64,000 nucleotides of DNA from Sphaerolaimus hirsutus. Taxonomy: Eukaryota > Nematoda > Chromadorea > Monhysterida > Sphaerolaimidae. Location of the stretch: positions 4,404,701 to 4,468,700 of the forward strand of contig OZ038450.1 of assembly GCA_964036195.1 (NCBI GenBank), in the 5' to 3' direction. Made by a program: the position numbers and the translations under genes. The notes beneath the pieces are model-generated. The model did no database searches. It was not told the origin of the DNA and worked only from the letters and a program-made list of their open reading frames with translations. Shown here piece by piece: positions 1 to 16,184 of the stretch. The first letter of the stretch is position 1; every line of letters begins with the position of its first letter.

Positions 1-1570
1 GTAAGTGAAAACTGAACCTTCAAAATTGTCAGTAGTCTACCGGAAATGTAGAACTTGACACTTCACAGCACGCTTAACTTTAATTTGTCACTTTTTAAAA
101 ATATTCAGGTAGCTTTTAAAAAACAGGTTTTTAAAACGCACCGCCGCCTTGACATCATCAGTTTTTCCATCCCCAGCCGGCGCCGCCTCTGAACACCGCA
201 AAATAATCGTCAAAATAACAATTGACAAGTGATAATAATCCATTCTTCTTTTCAAGCAGACGGAAGAATGTCGATTCGCAATTGATTCGTTTCGCAAACT
301 GAAAACGTTTTTCGATTGTGAATTGACGGTTGTAAAATAATATTCGGTGCGATTTTTGTAGTGGTCAAAACGCCTTCGGGGCTATAAACCGGGAATGAAA
401 TGAAATAAATAGATTCAATGTGATGAAATTTGAGTACCTTTGCGAGTTTAATTCATGCAAGCGCATGTTTCAAGATTTCTCTTTATACGAGTGACATAAC
501 AAAAAACTTGTAAGTACCATGAACGATTCAGTCAAACTCTTTGTGCTGATTAATGCGATTTTTATTACTGCAAACCGAAAAATTACGTCCAATAGAAATA
601 AATAAGGCTCTGAAATCAGAAATATTCCTATGGTATTTTTGAATATTTAAGTTTATACAATACGTTACATATTTAAGTGGAAAATTTGGACGAAGACTAA
701 TTTTGCGTGCTCTAATCGATTACAACGGTTTTTTTTCTTTGTAAAAAAGTTCATTGTCAAATTGAACATTGAACACAATATCTTTAGGATGAATGCCCCA
801 AAATAGCACAGATCGAAGGTTTTGTCAACTAATTCTTAATTGCCTGCTGCATCTTTGTATTTCTGAGCGCACAAACTCAAAGTGAAGAAATTTTAAAGAG
901 ACTACCAAAAAAAGATGGGAGGCTGAAAATATTAAACTGATCTAGGTAAGTAAACATGTTGCTTTCTTTGATGTAGGTATTTTACCACTTTTGTACGACA
1001 AAACGCTCAATGTACACAATTTCAATCACCGGAAGGGCCTAATTTCGGTTTTTATATCAATGATATCTCGCTGGGAAAATCCATGCGTGCAAACATAATT
1101 ACACCGCCAATAAAAACGGCGCCAAAAATTGGGCGAAATTTTGAATAAAGATGCTCGACTAAACGTAAATAGCATATCCAATGGATAATTTACGAGCGCG
1201 GACGAAATTTGAGCGATTGACAGATGGAAAACGGCCTTGGGATATAGATGTACAATAAAATCTTTTGTAAATTTTGTAAAACCTTTGTCAACAAGGCCTT
1301 CCTAAGGTAAACAAGTGTATGCGTTTTTGCGAAATCCCATAATCGGACAGATTTCCGGTGTATTTATTTGAAGTATATACTGTATTTCTTCTAATAGAAG
1401 GGCAGGTCTCCTCACCAATAGAAGGTGTCAATAACAGACCCTGTAAAATGCCCTATAAAATGTCAAATGTTAAATCCTGTCAACTATTTATGTAGAGGAC
1501 TGGCAACTGCCGAGGGAATATTTTCAATTGAAACTCCGTCGGATCTGGCAACCAGTTGACAATTCGCCAT
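1..1570. other. Gene-free stretch
   Basis: AT-rich sequence with no exon that I can support on either strand. The only open frame over 60 codons (88-297, minus) has no recognisable domain and no splice-site context. Near 1430-1530 there is a degraded copy of the MITE family whose ends read CAGACCCTGTAAAATG. Confidence 0.4.
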
Positions 1571-1572
1571 AT

Positions 1573-2011
1573 GCCGTATTCCCTCGAATTACCCCTCGGG
1601 GGATTTATTTTATCAGAGTGGAAATTTTGAGGGAGGGTTAAACGAGGGGGGGGGTATTTCGAGGGGGGTTATGATTTTGCCAGAAATTTTTTGAAATCCC
1701 AGTACTAAATCGCTGTTTGTAACGTACACGGACATCGAAAAATGCAACAAAAACCGCCATTTATAAGACTATTTAGGCCTTTATAAGTACGTAGACAGTA
1801 TAAACCCTGTTCATAGTCATTGTTTTTACGTGTGTTCTGCGTTTCCCAGATCACAGAACGAAGCTTTTGTCATCTACGTTCTGTATACACTGAATTTGGG
1901 GGGGGGGTATTCCGAGGGGGGGGGGGGTTAATAAATTCATAGTGCCCATTTTGAGGGGGTTTTTTTCGAGAGGGGGGGTATTTCGAGGGGGTTATTTCGA
2001 GGAAATACGGC
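1573..2011. mobile_element. G-tract MITE with CCGTATT ends, full-length copy
   Basis: The left end reads GCCGTATTCCCTCGAATTAC and the right end is its inverted counterpart, ending GGAAATACGGC. Just inside both ends are runs of 6-11 G with repeated TATTTCGAGG motifs. The central 200 bp (about 1690-1890) resembles the centre of the copies at 9053, 27739, 38060 and 41143, including a CGTACAC..GACATCGAAAAATGCA block. The family recurs at least ten times in this window. No coding capacity, so non-autonomous. Transposase class unresolved; a TA target is possible because the outer base pairs read TA..TA in better copies. Confidence 0.75.
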
Positions 2012-2542
2012 ACATATAGGTAAATAGTTTCTACCATAATTGATACCTAACATTTTTTGTGTTTATTTTTTCTTGCCACTAACGATGGCGAACCGAAAGT
2101 CGAAAATTGGAAAACGTTTTCGAATTTTCATTTTTAATTTGTTTGAGTTTTTGAATTTTTTTTTTTTAAACAAAAAAAATTGAAAACCGATTTATTGAAA
2201 AAAATCGAAAATTCAAAAAAGTTTTTGATTTTTCGATTCCTTTGGCTGAAAATGCATGTAAAATGCAAAAACGCATACAAAACTTTCATGGTGGACAATG
2301 ATAAAATTGAACACTTAACACTTTTTTCGTCCAGAGAGTTTTCGATCATTACTTGCCACTTGACAAACAAAGCGTGCGACTGCTACGAATTACCAGTGCC
2401 ATTTCATTTTTTATATCAATACGACTTGTCCAATGAATGGCGCCAAAAGAAAAGAGCCGGGCGCCATTTTTCTCTGGGGCTATTGGCGCTAAGAGTTAAA
2501 AAGCGCCATGGCGCTTTTGGCGCCAAAGTGTTGGCTCATTTC

Positions 2543-3353
2543 TAGTGATGTGAAAAGCGCCAGAACTTTGGCGCCAAGCGCCATGGCGCTTTTGCCATGC
2601 ATAGCGCCAAGCGCCAATGGCGCCACGACAATTTAGCGCCAAGCGCCAAAAGCGCCATGGCGCTTTACTAGACCACGGCGCCAAGCGCCAATGGCGCCAG
2701 AGGATGTTAGCGCCAAGCGCCAATAGCGCCAGCGCCAAAAAATTTTTCTGCTCATATATGCTAATACAGAGTTATTTATTCGTTAAACTCGCATAATAAA
2801 TTAAGTCAACTTCTGTACTCCAGTCAAGTTTTGCTATGTATTTTTGTCATATGATTTTACAGGGACTGGGAGTTTGGGCTAATGATGGGAAACCATCTGG
2901 AAAAAGTGCTTTAGTGTTTTCTTCCAAATTATTTTTCGAATTTTGGATTGGTTTGGATTGTTAGTTTGGACTAGTCTCAGAGGGCAGTCTGCGCGTTGTT
3001 AGGTCAAGTGTCAAATTCCATGTAAAATGTCAATAAGAATAAGTAATAAAACATTTTATCATTGAAATTTCGACATGACATTTGACAAAGTCACAGGACT
3101 TTTTACTGTTACACAATGACTTTTTGCTTAAAATAACGATGTATATTTTTAAGTCATTGGCGCTTTTTCAAACACAAGCGCCAAGCGCCAATGGCGCCAG
3201 AGCATCATAGCGCCAAGCGCCAAAAGCGCCATGGCGCTTTTTCATAGCACAGCGCCAAGCGCCAATGGCGCCACAGCAAAAAGGCGCCAAGCGCCAAAAG
3301 TGCCATGGCGCTTTTTGCTTTGGCGCTAGCGCCATGGCGCTTTTACATCACTA
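2543..3353. mobile_element. GCGCC-palindrome MITE, 8-bp TSD CTCATTTC
   Basis: It starts TAGTGATGTGAAAAGCGCC and ends GGCGCTTTTACATCACTA. Exact copies of CTCATTTC flank it at 2535-2542 and 3354-3361. An 8-bp duplication and TAGTG..CACTA ends fit the hAT superfamily. Both arms (2550-2735 and 3160-3340) are arrays of the palindromic word GCGCCAAGCGCCA/TGGCGCTTTTGGCGC. A non-GCGCC block at about 2755-3150 lies between them and may be a nested insertion. Another CATCACTA end just outside (3362-3370) and GCGCC sequence at 2440-2520 suggest it inserted into an older copy of the same family. Confidence 0.85.
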
Positions 3354-3704
3354 CTCATTTCACATCACTACTATGGCTTTTTGGGCGCCATTACATTACA
3401 TCGAGATGTTTCTTTTGATGACAGACTATAAACTGCTGTTTGGCTCCTTATTCTATGTTGGCATCAAACCAAGTTCATTTGAGTTGAAAAGAAAACTACC
3501 GTATGCAAATAGGTGAAGACCACTTGGGAATTGTAACCAAATCGGGCGCCAAATTTTCGGGACAATTATCACATATTATGTATTTGATAATTGGCCCGAA
3601 AATTATATGTATTTATAATATTTATGTACTGCATAAAGTAGGTAGGTAGAATACCTATGTATCCAGGAAAATAAAGTACAAACTGCACTGGTAAAAGTTT
3701 TGCA

Positions 3705-3842
3705 TACCGTATTATATCGTGGAATAACACCCCAGGGGAGTTATTTTTTCATCAGAAGTTTTTGAGGGGGAGTTATTCGATGGGGAAGAGTTAATTTACG
3801 TCAGATAAAAATTTTCCCGCAAAAGTTCGAGGATATACGGTA
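3705..3842. mobile_element. Short G-tract MITE with TACCGTAT ends
   Basis: Left end TACCGTATTATATCGTGGAA, right end GAGGATATACGGTA, with GGGG-rich sub-terminal words between. It lacks the central block of the 1573-2011 copy, so it is an internally deleted member of that family. Confidence 0.6.
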
Positions 3843-6471
3843 CATTAATTCCATAAACCTGTAAGTCAGAATGAAATGGCATAATTGAATCAATGCTAGC
3901 TAGCTCCAGCAACTTTACACCTTGCACGCGTGTTTCTCCCTGGAAGCGTGCCAACAAGTATAACCCATGCCACATTCATAAAAAGTTCAACAATTTCATT
4001 TCTGTTATAACATGCGACATCATCGTGTTCACAGCAATGAACCTTTTCATCTTTTTACAAAAAAACAACACGCTTTAATTATCATTGGCACACTTCCAAC
4101 GTGAGGTATAAATCTGTGCGAGTGCATAGCATTATATCAAGTCCGCCGAGTATAGCAGAAGAGAATACAAAGGTATTCATAAAGAATACAAAGGTATTTT
4201 TAATCTTAAAGAATACATAAAACGTTTTTATGTAGGTTTTGTCTTTCCCACCGATCTGAAGGGTGCTATTTTCAAGGAGAAGACATATTCGAGGATATAC
4301 GGTACCTATTTAAAAGTAAAACCCAGTCAAGTTGTTTTTTAGCGATCAAACGTCGAGCACCAATTTCACTTGAAACCGTGATTGCACGATGATTTTTATA
4401 GATGGGCGCGAATAAAGATTTAGGCGGACTTGGGTTAAATTTTCGTGTTTCCTTACAAATCGCTTTCTTCAGCCGGCGCAATAAAACCCCAAAAAATTAT
4501 TTTCACTGCCCATAAAATCCCGGCGAGATGAGGTTTTTTTTATTATACATAAGTTTTCCATGCAGAAGTAAGTGGCTGCATAACAGAATGGGATAATTTC
4601 GATCACGAATACTCAGCTTTTTTATTCAATTTTCGGTAACACACGTCTACAAGGTATTTTTAGATTTTATTCCCTGGGGAGGAAATCAATCGTCCCGAAG
4701 TTTTGGGTATTGCCTTTCCGTCAGAATTTCCGTTTTTTAACATTTATTTTGACTTCCAAAATAACCCGAAAATCGTCGACTGAAATAATTAGTTATACGA
4801 ACTATATAGCCTACAAAGTGGCAGCCAGTTTAACATCCTGTACATAATTTCTAAGGAAATGTTTATTGCAAGGAAGATATTTTATTGAAGCTCACTCTAA
4901 CCTGGGGGTATTTCAAGGGGGTCGATCCGCCAGCAAAAAAACGCATCGGACAAAGTAAAATTTCCCCCAGCTTCACAATTTCATCCCGGGCATTGTCCAC
5001 CGAATTAAAAGCCCATAAAATCGTGCAAAATCATAAATATATTCACCTGGATAATCCAAGAAAGCACACGCAGATATAGTGTCCCTTTCCATTTCATTCA
5101 CTCCCCAAATAATGCATTATAAAAGGTAAGTTTTGGGGCGCGGCACCGTTGGCGACATGACTTGTGGCGGGAATGTTGGCCCATATGCGAAATTGTCTGC
5201 GTATTTTAGCCTTATTTACGATGTTATTTTATCTGAGGTAGATTTTTGGTTCACGATTATGGTGCACGTTCTCGATGATGACCATTATATTCAGGTTTGG
5301 GGCAGAAAAATCACACATAAATTGACTGGAATAGGTAGACTATTCCAGAGATGCATAGAAGTCACGCGAATGTCGAATGAACAATTTCTGAGAGTTTTTA
5401 TTCGCCGCAGAAATATATCAAAAAAATTATCAACTGATTTCAGATAATTTGCAATCATAAAAATACAAAAAACAGCAATTTTCATAAATTTGCTCGTTAT
5501 TTTGACAATATGAGGAATCGCAAAATGACAAGATTTTGTCAGACCGTCAAACACTTTGTCAGCCCCTCTATTCTAGTTGATAGTGGACTTGACCAAGGTC
5601 ACAACACTCGGTATTTGGTTATTGGAAATTCTACATGTCTCGAAGTACTGGCATCGATTGCGAAAACACTTAGACTTTACATCACAGGTGTAAATAAACC
5701 AGAATAAACGACCGATGCCACAAATGTCGGCAAAGGTTTTCAAGTTTTTTCCTCCCACCATCCTGTCGGATTATTTCACGCCCACTAAAATATTCGACAA
5801 TTCGATCCCTAGTTTAAAACCATTACGTAAATATTTTGACTTCAAAGGGAAACAAATACAAGCACATTCCCTTGACCCCAAAAAGTCAGTTAAACGCATT
5901 TCATCGCAATGAACACATTCGGAATTCCAAATGTCAAGTGTAGAAAACTGGAATTGAGAAAATGGAATCAGAAATTGCCAGACAAAACATTACAACTAAA
6001 TTTTGGTTAGTAAGATACGTGTAGTTGTTAGAAAGAACAATGTGACATTTTGCGGGGAAATTCGTTCTCGCACACCTTTCAAATTAATGTATATTTTTTC
6101 CATATACCTAAACAGAAGAAATGTTTGTGTAAATTACCCACGTGAATCAGAATCACTAGAAAATGTTTCTGCTTCCGGATATGTCTGTAAATAGACATAT
6201 ATAGGGACCTTGGTGCCAATGCAAACGCCAGTGGCGCGGTGCCGGCGCCATTCCCTCTTTACAGGGCCATCAAAAATCCTGCTACGTCGCTGCCCCCTAG
6301 GCATAAATTTGTTGTCCAATTTGAACGAAATGGCATGTTATTTTGCTATGTAACAAACACTTATCCCGAGGCGAGGTGCTAGCCAGAGTAGACCCAATAC
6401 AAATAAAATACGTAGTAAATGTTGATCCTGGAATACATTTACAGTAGCACATATACTTATGTAAATTATAC
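3843..6471. other. Gene-free stretch
   Basis: No exon supported. Open frames at 5133-5447 (104 codons) and 5510-5912 lack domains, splice context and a convincing start. A fragment of the TACCGTAT family end lies near 4290-4303 (GAGGATATACGGTA). Confidence 0.4.
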
Positions 6472-7010
6472 ACGTCAGCCGCACGGTTTCAATTGGCTCC
6501 CAACACGTCAATTTTGGATGGAAATGGCTGAAATTTGGTATGAGTGTAGATAAATGTACCCCATTCATTATGTTAAGTGCACGGTTTCATATCGCAATAT
6601 TTCGTGTTGAACGTGAAGCACAGTTTCATATTCACATGTTGAAAACAGTCCCAATTTAGGTGGTCCTGTGGAGTGACGTTTTTTTGCACATGATGTGATA
6701 AATGTGACAAATCTGGTGATATGAATGTGTGCGCTTAACATACTAAATAGAGAACATTTATCTACTGCCATGCCAAATTTGGGCTATTTTTATGAGGAAT
6801 TGGTGATTTGGTAGACAATTGAAGCTCGTTCGACAGTTCAAACACGTACAAAACTGTGTTTCACGTTATGACATGAATTTTTGCTATGTGGAACCGTGCA
6901 CTTAACACAACAAATGGGGTACATTTTTCTACCGACATACAAAATTTGAGCAGTTTTCATTCAAAATTGACGTGTTGGGAGCCAATTGAAACCGTGCGCC
7001 TGACGTGGGC
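6472..7010. mobile_element. Palindromic (foldback) element
   Basis: Arms of roughly 200 bp are inverted copies. The left starts CACGTCAGCCGCACGGTTTC and the right ends GAAACCGTGCGCCTGACGTG. Shared inner words include GGCTCCCAACACGTCAATTT and its complement. The centre (about 6610-6840) is not palindromic. No target-site duplication is obvious and no protein is encoded. Confidence 0.65.
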
Positions 7011-7047
7011 CACCCGATAGATCCCGGGGGAATTATTCGAGAAAATG

Positions 7048-7206
7048 GGCCCCCACACGCTAGTTGCCATCGGCACCAAATGTCAACTGGTGCCAATCCC
7101 GATTCAAAGCTTGCTGACGAGTGGACAAACGACGTTCAAACGCAATCTTTGAATTAGGAATGGAACCAGTTGACATTTGGGGTCGATGTCAACTAGCGTG
7201 TGGGGC
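7048..7206. mobile_element. Small MITE, CCCCACACGCTAGTTG ends
   Basis: The left GGGCCCCCACACGCTAGTTG is matched by the right CAACTAGCGTGTGGGGCC. Inner repeats of GTCAACTGGTGCC/GGAACCAGTTGACATTTGG extend the palindrome. It sits inside what looks like a short TACCGTAT-type element (7018-7218, ending AATACGGTAG). Confidence 0.65.
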
Positions 7207-8157
7207 CATAATACGGTAGACTATTTTCAATCGGGCAGAGTGAATACAATCGGAAATACGATTAATCGGGTTGACCAACAGAATGTCGGCATACATTTTT
7301 TTCGTATATATTCATGTCCACAAAAGCGAAGATAATTTTTCCCACCTTTATTCCATGCTCCATTCCATTTATAATATAAATATGTTATCAGACGCCATCA
7401 TAAGGATGGAAAAGGTACAGACAAATACAAGAATAATTTATGTGAATATGAATAGAGGCAAAATCTATACAGAAAATCAAAGCCACAGCATTAAAAATGG
7501 GAATAAAATAGTAAATTCGAAAGAGAAAACGGGTGAAAATACTACCCAAAACTACTTTCAAAATGTACAAGCTCATTTTACAGTTCAACCATCGATGGAA
7601 TCAGCTTACAACCAAGGCAAACGGCAGTAGAAAAGGCAGAAACAGAGTGATTGTTGGAAAACGGGGGATCTCATTTTTTCCTTAGGCTTTTGAGAAATCA
7701 CCCAGTTCTCAGAAACTTCAATTTCTGGACAACATTTTTTTGCAATTCCACTTGTCATCCAAAGTAAAAATTAGAAAACTTTCGCGTTCCACCAATCACA
7801 CGGCATTTCAAAGTGAAATACGCAGTTCCCTCTAGTTGTCAATTTTGGGGAACTAAAGGGCCACTTCGCGATGCTGTGCAAAAAAATTTGCAAAAATTTT
7901 TCCCCTCCAAACAACAAAAGAAAAAAGGTAATTTTCTTGCATCAGCACAGTCTCATGACCACTAGCAGCACAATCCATGACTCTTACATCTTTGGTGAAT
8001 CATTGAAGCAAAAAGAAAACACAAGCTGCACAGAGTCAAACACAAAAACACAATATTTGTCATGCTTCAATGATTCATCAGTAGCTCATGCAGTGGAGTA
8101 GAGGAACCATTAAATTAAAAATGGTCGCTTTTGAAATATTGAGGAATAATCTACTGG

Positions 8158-8319
8158 TGCCAGTCTCAGACCCTGTAAAATGTCATACAAAAGTATCAAA
8201 GGTCATGTAAAATGCCGTGTAAAATGACAAACGTACGCTTCCCGTCTTCCAGGGCATTTTTACACATGTCTTTTGACACTTTGCATGCCATTTGACATTT
8301 TACAGTGTCTGGGACTGCC
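8158..8319. mobile_element. CAGTCCCAGACC MITE copy
   Basis: Left end TGCCAGTCTCAGACCCTG, right end CAGTGTCTGGGACTGCC, with repeated AAAATGTCA words inside. Flanks are ACTGG on the left and CCTGG on the right, resembling the CCAG-type target seen for the copy inside the channel gene at 58777-58890. Confidence 0.6.
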
Positions 8320-8452
8320 TCCTGGATTCAATATTGGACAGTGTAATTTTAGCTATGTATACCAGATGTAAATGCATTATCCGGTTGTTATAAAACCCCA
8401 ACATCTCAAAAGTTTGAAAAACAAACACAGGGCACACAAAAAGTGCAAAAAA

Positions 8453-10941
<2,489 letters not shown>

Positions 10942-13900
10942 TTTGTAAGGTTGTTAACTGTTGACGAGCTAGAGACAATAACAGCAAGGAAATTTTTTCG
11001 TTTTTATTTTTCTTTATGACATCGAATCGGAATACTATACGCAAACACTGAACAAAGAAATGCAGCTACATGCCTTGGAACCAAATATCAAGACAATATC
11101 AAGACACTTCATGAAAAAATATGTGTGAAAAAATCGCATGCTTAGCAAAACTGTAATAAAACGATAAGTTCCTGTCTACAATAATAAACCAATTGGTATG
11201 GAAGCGTATATATTTAGAGTTTAAAATGTTACTCGTTTGGATATGCAGAATTTGAGATACCGATACACTTCTGAGTAATGCCAGTCTACAGTTAAAAGCT
11301 GCCGCTGAAAATGATGCTTAGTAAATTACATGAAAGCTGATAAATGTACACTATACTGTGATTTGACACCATACCGTCACAGAAAGCAAAACATAACATG
11401 AATACAAAACCAAATATATGTATCTGTGATTGTCACTGAGAGATCATGACAAGTCATGTCATGGGTGTAACTAAATTCACCATTGTAAGATGAAGTGATT
11501 GTGATATGTGAGTACTGAAGAATCATACATTTCACAGATTGCATTATCAACCACTTTTTGTGGAGCTGTCAATTGTGCCACATAGTGATAATGGTGCAAT
11601 ACAACACATGCCATGGCCAGACAACTGACAAGTTATAATGGAATCCATTTTTTTTGAGCGATTATGATGGTGAATATGGGCAAAATGGACCTAATTGAAG
11701 CGATTTTGAGCTTTCACTTTTGTTTGTAGAATACGCAATCCAAAACTTGGACGTGGCCTAGTTAATATATAGTCCCCAATCCTTATTTCCCCATCTCGCT
11801 CAAACCTGGGGGTATTTCGAGGGGGGTGTTAATTCGAGGTCATATGGTGTTCTTTCATTTTCTGTCCAAATGTCACCTTTTGTCAAAATCAGACTTGTTA
11901 TAAGTACTGAACTTTTTCAAAAGTACCCATACTGGTAAATACTTTCATTTTTACACATCCTCAAAAAATACCTGGGTAAAATACTTTGTTTTTCACCCAG
12001 TACTTGTGTAAAATTGCGTAAAAGGTATTTTTCAAGTATTTTTGAGTAAATCAAGTATTTTTTTGTCATGTGTGTAAAATCGATTATTTTTGGGTACATG
12101 GGTGCTTAAGGTAAGTGACACTGGGTTTAGACAAAATATGCCTGCATTATAAGAACTAATTACATGTGAAAGTATTAATTAATGCAGGCATACAGTTAAT
12201 AAATGGTTACTTTTTTCTTTATGTGTGCATTTTTGAATTTTCTGTAATACTCAGAAGTACCCTGTACTGATGAAAAAGTACACATACAGATGGGTACTGG
12301 TACAATAAAAGTATTGTACCCATGAGTATTTACCCAGTACGCAGTTTTACGCGTATTTCAGGGTAAGAGTAAATACCACCATCAACTCTGGTCAAAATGT
12401 TAATGTATCCAATTGGTTTTCTTTCTACTAACTTCCTTCAAGTTTTACATTTTAACAGCTTGTTGAGCATTTTACGAAAGTTCTCCAGAACGCTGACGCA
12501 GAATTCATGCTCAACTAGATGTCCAAATTTTAAATAAATAAACCTATCAACAAGCAAGTAACACAACAAAATTCTCATTGTGTACTTCATTCCAAAGCTT
12601 TGCGTATCCAAAACGATTGTTGGCACAATGCCCAGAATCCGTGACGTCAGTCGCTGTGCGAATAATCTTTGTACAATCGTACAATCGATCGATTTTTGTC
12701 GTGAATGTTATCTCCGAAGCGAATGTCGTGAGCACTGATAGCTGAAAGCACAGTATCTATCCGGATTGATATTATCCGTTGCCCGTTTGTCAATTTATGT
12801 GTTTTTCGTGTACGTTTCGGTGTTTAAATTGAAATACCTAGTTTTCACATGTCAGCGTGGCGGGGCGGTACTCTGTACACATGTCTATCATGTTTATGAT
12901 GTTCAGGCAATGGTGCTAGCGCCGGAGCAGTTTGCTCTGGCGCTTTTGACGCCTGGCGCCTTTTACATCACTAATCATGAGTAATGTCGTTTTTTTGTAT
13001 AGTCTTTCGCTTTCCCACCTCCCACACATTTGAATCATTTCAATGTCTGTGTGAAGAATTTTTTCACGGGCGGGGCGCATTTTTTGTACACCGTGTGATT
13101 TTCGGTTGATTGAAGGTGTCTTTAGATTTTTGTGGAATTTTTCGTTCTGATCAGTTTTCTTCACTCACCAGATAACAAAATCACGCCGTGCATCTAAAAA
13201 TATCGGCGTCGATCGATCGATATTGCCAGGCAAATTGTGCGCGCTCTCGCAGTGTGCAAAACGTGTATTGACATCGTAAATATGCTGTGAAATTTTGAAT
13301 AAATAGTAAACCTGCACCTGCGCTAACTATACACAATATTTATGTGAATACTTCACTTTTTTAAACGAAATAGCAGGTCGCAAGCTCTGAAAGTGTTTTC
13401 CCACCTTTCTAAATGTTGGTTTTAGTCGAAAAGGTAATAACGACAGATTTTTTTCAAACGTTATCCTTTCGATAAAAAACAATAAATTTTACCACCAAAT
13501 GCTGAAACCTCTCTATATTTGTGGTGTGAGCTGTCAGAATTTTTCTGGGGGGGGGGGGTCTTGGGGGGGCAAAATATATAGTTTTTTCAGTGCATAGAAG
13601 GCAGAAACGGGAAAAAAAATCGCTAAAAACAGGTTAAAAGTAGCTAAAATAGGTAAATAAACATGGGTATACGTGAAAGCCGCGAATTTGAAGGTTAAAA
13701 ACTATAAAATGTATGAAAATTTATGATTTGAAGCAATAATTTGGGCAAAATTTCTCAAAAATCGGACCAGATAGGTAGATAGCTGGCCGATTATGGGGAT
13801 AGATAGGCAAAAATTTTGCCTCCAGGATAGATAGATAGCTGAGCAGCCTCTGGGAGAGATAGATAGCTGGCGGATTTGGGGGGAGGCAGCCCCCCCAGCG

Positions 13901-14027
13901 CCCCCCCCTAGGAGACCCCCCTAGGAGCCGAGGAAAAAAGGGAGAAAAATTGCTAAAAAGCAGGTCACAAATTGGTAAAGATAGGTAAAAAACTTATTAA
14001 TAAAAGTGAAAATGGGTAAATAGGCAC
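10942..14027. other. Intergenic repeats, no gene
   Basis: No exon supported. About 11893-12389 is a degraded hAT-like copy of the family with ACTTTTNAAAAGTA sub-terminal repeats, ending in a recognisable CAACTCTG. 11800-11845 is a TACCGTAT-family fragment. 12909-12978 is the right end of a GCGCC MITE (CTTTTACATCACTA). 13541-13925 is an inverted copy of the CTAT-repeat/C-tract element. Confidence 0.5.
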
Positions 14028-14035
14028 ATATAGTC

Positions 14036-16170
14036 TAGGGATGGCCGGAGTTTTTTAAACCATTTTTTATATAAAAAACGTTGTTTTAAAAAAAAGGCAT
14101 CGAAACCGTTTTTTTTATAAACATCAGCCAAATTTTTTTAGTACTTATGCACTATGTATTTTGCAATTTTTGCGCACAAGCACGCAATTTCACATGCACA
14201 TTACCATTGGTGGTTGTTTTCATTGGTCTTTGAAGCATTTTTTAGTGAAAATTCTCCATTTGTTCATGCTATTGCATGATAATAAGCCGTGATATGTTAG
14301 TGTAGCATAAAATATCCAGCCAATGTGCTCCCACATACTTCTACAGTGTGATCCATCACTGTCAATGGATTAGCCTGATATTATAACTTTGTATTGCTAT
14401 TCCATGCAAAACTTGACGCCACGAACATTCGACAAAAGGCGATATACATAAAAAGTTGACAAAAAATGGATATTTTTGACAGAAATCACACTTATAATGC
14501 TATCCTATGGCTCTACAGCCATTCTGTGGCTATATAAACACCTTCCCGGACAAGTTCACCACCTATTTTTTTATTTCACTTTGAATGCAATATCTCTGTC
14601 CATGGGGGTGTTATAAGGCTGAAACTTTTTATATATAAAGTTGTAAGACTCCCTTACTGCCCAACAATGGGGGGAGGTGCGGCGACTCACTACAGGGTTG
14701 GTTGCCCTATATGCAAAAAAATTTGTGGCGTTTTGGTGTCCCAAGCAAGTTCACCACCCACTTGATTAGCTACACTTTGAAGGCTATATCTCCAGCTGTG
14801 AGGGCGGTAGAAAGCTGAAATTTGGGGGATGTCGTGCCAACAGCCCCCTCACAATACACCAGTGGGGCGGCTGCCGACGACCCACTAAAGCATGGGTCAC
14901 TGCATATAAAGTTGATAATTTTTTAAGAACAGCCCAAGTGTCCCAAACGAGTTCGCCACCCAAATGCATTATAAAAAAATGTTGTGAGAACATCCCTGAT
15001 ATAAAATTGAATCAGATTTGAACCCTAGTTCTGCTCATTAAAACTTTTTCAGTAGGGCACCCACACTGTCCCATAAACAGCAGACTGAAAATTTCACTTT
15101 AAACCAATTTTTTGTATCACACTTAAAAAGTTGGTTTACAAAGTTCACTAGGGGAGGGTCTAAGGTTCAAAGTTATGTAAACAACATAACCTCTAAAATG
15201 CTTCCATAAGGAAATTTATTTGGGGTGAATGAAAAAGTGAAAATTTTGTAAAATTTTGTTCCTGAAATGACATCATTTTGACATCATGGAATTCACCCCA
15301 AGTAAATTTCATTATGGAGGCATTTTAGAGGTTATGTTGTTTACATAACTTTGAACCTTAGACCGTTCTCTAGTGAACTTTGTAAACCAACTTTGTAAGT
15401 GTGAAACAAAAAAGTGGTTTAAAGTGAAATTTTCATTCTACCATTTATGGGACAGGGTGGGTGCCCTACTGAAAAAAATTTTTTTGGCTGAAATAGTGTT
15501 CCAACCCGATTCAGTTTTAGATTAGGTATGTTGTTGCAAAAATTTTTTTAATGCAGTTGGGTGATGAACTTGTTTTGGCACACTTGGGCTGTTTTTAGAA
15601 AATGATCAACTTTATATGCAGTGACCCATGCTTTAGTGGGTTGTCGGCAGCCGCCCCACTGGTGTATCGTGAGGGGGGTTGTTGGTAAGACATCCCCCAA
15701 ATTTCAGCTTTATACCGCCATCACAGCTGGATATATGGCTCTCGTAGTGTAGCCAATCAAGTGGGTGGTGAACTTGTTTGGGACACCAAAAACGCCAAAA
15801 AAATTGTTGCATATAGGGCGACCCACCCTGTAGTGAGTCGCCGCACCTCCCGCATTGTTTGGGGGTAGAGGGGTCTTACAACTTTATATATACAAAGTTT
15901 CAGCTTTAAAACACCCCCATGGACGGATATATTGCATTCGAAGTGAAATAAAAAAATGGGTGGTGAACTTGTCCGGGAAGGTGTTTATAACATCACAAAG
16001 TACTGGCAATTGTTTGATATACCTGTATATGTTGACCCATAACCATATCTGGGAGCTTTAAAAAACCCATTTTAAATTTGAAAAAACGTTGTTTAAAAAA
16101 ACGTTTTCTTTAATAAAAAACATGGTCGTTAAAAAAATCCCTTGCGTTGGTCGTTTTTTGGCCATCCCTA
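14036..16170. mobile_element. hAT-type palindromic element, TSD ATATAGTC
   Basis: It starts TAGGGATGGCCGG and ends TTTGGCCATCCCTA, flanked by perfect 8-bp copies ATATAGTC (14028-14035, 16171-16178). Sub-terminal sequence is rich in AAAACGTTTTTT. The two arms (about 14430-15160 and 15250-15980) are long imperfect inverted repeats around a centre near 15200, so the whole element can fold back. Internal motifs such as GGTGGTGAACTTGT recur. No transposase is encoded. The small element at 61996-62088 has the same style of end and the same AAAACGTTTT filler. Confidence 0.9.
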
Positions 16171-16184
16171 ATATAGTCAGGTAG

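Noticed and set aside
5133-5447. 104-codon open frame, plus strand
   Set aside because: No recognisable motif, and an equally long antisense frame overlaps. Not enough evidence for a gene.
7271-7630. 119-codon open frame, plus strand
   Set aside because: AT-rich, no domain, no supporting splice or promoter signals, overlapped by an antisense open frame.
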